This document shows positions 31,513 through 32,121 of a DNA stretch of 32,121 nucleotides, piece by piece. The stretch spans positions 4,555 to 36,675 of the forward strand of contig PXSM01000166.1 of the NCBI GenBank assembly GCA_003023465.1, in the 5' to 3' direction. The stretch is from Halobacteriales archaeon SW_6_65_15. Its GTDB lineage: Archaea; Halobacteriota; Halobacteria; Halobacteriales; Haladaptataceae. Position numbers and translations under genes: made by a program. The stretch's first letter is position 1. Each line of letters starts with the position of its first letter. The notes under the pieces are model-generated. The model was not told where the DNA came from. It worked only from the letters and a program-made list of their open reading frames with translations, and searched no databases.

Positions 31513-32121
31513 TTAGACGCCGGTCGAGTAGCGCAGGATGCCCGCGACGCCGCCGAACGCCGACTTCAGTTGTTCGCCCTTCTCGAAGTCGGTGGAGATG
31601 AACTTCGTCTCGGTGCCGCGCTGGTCGGCGATGTTCATGAGGTGCTCGATGGCGTCCTCGCGCTCGACGACCTCGGCGGTCGAACCGTCGTCGCAGGTGT
31701 GCTCGGGTGTGTCCTCGCGCTGGTCGACGAACTCGAACGCCTCGGCGTCGCCGCAGTCGTAGACCACCACGTCCTTGCGGAGGTCCTCGGAGAGCAGGAG
31801 GCGATCCACCGACCCCATCACGAGGTTCTTGCGAGTGGGCTCGAACCCGTAGGTGGCGAGGTCGCCCTGATTGAGTTCCTTGAAGAACTCCTCCATCTCC
31901 TGCTTGTCCTTCATCACCTCGGCGTCGGCCAGCGCGTCCTCGGCCTTGTCCACGAGGTCGTAGAGGCCGGACTCGTCGGTGTAGGCCACGTCGAACTTCC
32001 CGAGGACCTGATCTTGAAGCTCGTGGTGGAGGTAGTCGCCGTCGAGGAACTCGTCCTTGGTCGGCGACGGACCGCCGACGAGGATACCGTCGAGGTCGCC
32101 GCGCTCGGGGACGAACAGCTC
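31513..32121 (-). CDS. prf1: peptide chain release factor aRF1, C-terminal part (runs off the window)
   Basis: About 202 codons of the 3' end; the 5' part, including the GGQ loop, lies beyond the right edge. The visible part begins ELFVPERGDLDGILVGGPSPTKDEFL, the core of domain 2/3. It continues FDVAYTDESGLYDLVDKAEDAL and TRKNLVMGSVDRLLLSEDLRKDVVVYDC, and ends TKFISTDFEKGEQLKSAFGGVAGILRYSTGV, the standard aRF1/eRF1 C-terminus. It terminates translation at all three stop codons. In-frame Met codons inside are not starts. Confidence 0.93.
   Translation of the reverse strand, partial: ELFVPERGDLDGILVGGPSPTKDEFLDGDYLHHELQDQVLGKFDVAYTDESGLYDLVDKAEDALADAEVMKDKQEMEEFFKELNQGDLATYGFEPTRKNLVMGSVDRLLLSEDLRKDVVVYDCGDAEAFEFVDQREDTPEHTCDDGSTAEVVEREDAIEHLMNIADQRGTETKFISTDFEKGEQLKSAFGGVAGILRYSTGV

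Noticed and set aside
1-32121. CRISPR array, insertion sequence with transposase, replication origin or integrase
   Set aside because: I found no regularly spaced identical repeats, no transposase or integrase motifs and no orc/cdc6 gene. The two AT-rich islands show no clear flanking direct or inverted repeats.

Overview
The window is a chromosomal segment of a halophilic archaeon (class Halobacteria). The DNA is GC-rich and most proteins are strongly acidic. Many genes have a TATA-like element 25-32 bases before the start codon (leaderless transcripts). The gene set is haloarchaeal: A-type ATP synthase, bacteriorhodopsin, Bat, DUF373, aRF1. The genus cannot be fixed from sequence alone.

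Left part (1-15.2 kb, almost all minus strand). The ATP synthase operon starts near 15.2 kb and runs leftward as atpH-I-K-E-C-F-A-B. After atpB there is an oligo-T stretch. A complete rhodopsin block follows on the same strand: bat (regulator), bop (proton pump), crtY (lycopene cyclase) and blh (retinal-forming dioxygenase). The last ATP synthase gene, atpD, comes 36 bases after blh. The light-driven pump cluster therefore sits inside the gene set of the machine that uses the proton gradient. bop carries a near-perfect Bat-type upstream activator site. Two oddities stand out: atpA and atpB are joined in one frame without a stop codon, and the atpD tail is encoded by a dispersed repeat. Three small haloarchaeal genes follow atpD.

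Middle (15.2-22.4 kb). A shortened SAM methyltransferase, a pilin-like secreted protein, and a divergent pair follow. The pair is a secreted protein of unknown function and a membrane-anchored wHTH protein. Then come etfBA (electron transfer flavoprotein), a metallophosphoesterase lacking one metal-binding motif, and the decayed 3' end of a second etfA.

Right part (22.4-32.1 kb). An AT-richer island carries a TIR/deoxyribosyltransferase-like protein divergent from a wHTH regulator. Next are a polyprenyl diphosphate synthase and a DUF373 membrane protein. A second AT-rich island encodes a Tat-exported protein with a 13-cysteine tail and a Tat lipoprotein. Then come a radical SAM protein (COG2108), a frameshifted NUDIX gene, tryptophanyl-tRNA synthetase, a small lipoprotein, and the 3' part of the aRF1 gene at the window edge.

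Three copies of a structured dispersed repeat (1.1, 15.3 and 31.4 kb) and several small tandem repeats at gene ends are present. At least six loci look as if short segments have been deleted. This is either a real tendency of this genome or a sequence/assembly problem that should be excluded first.
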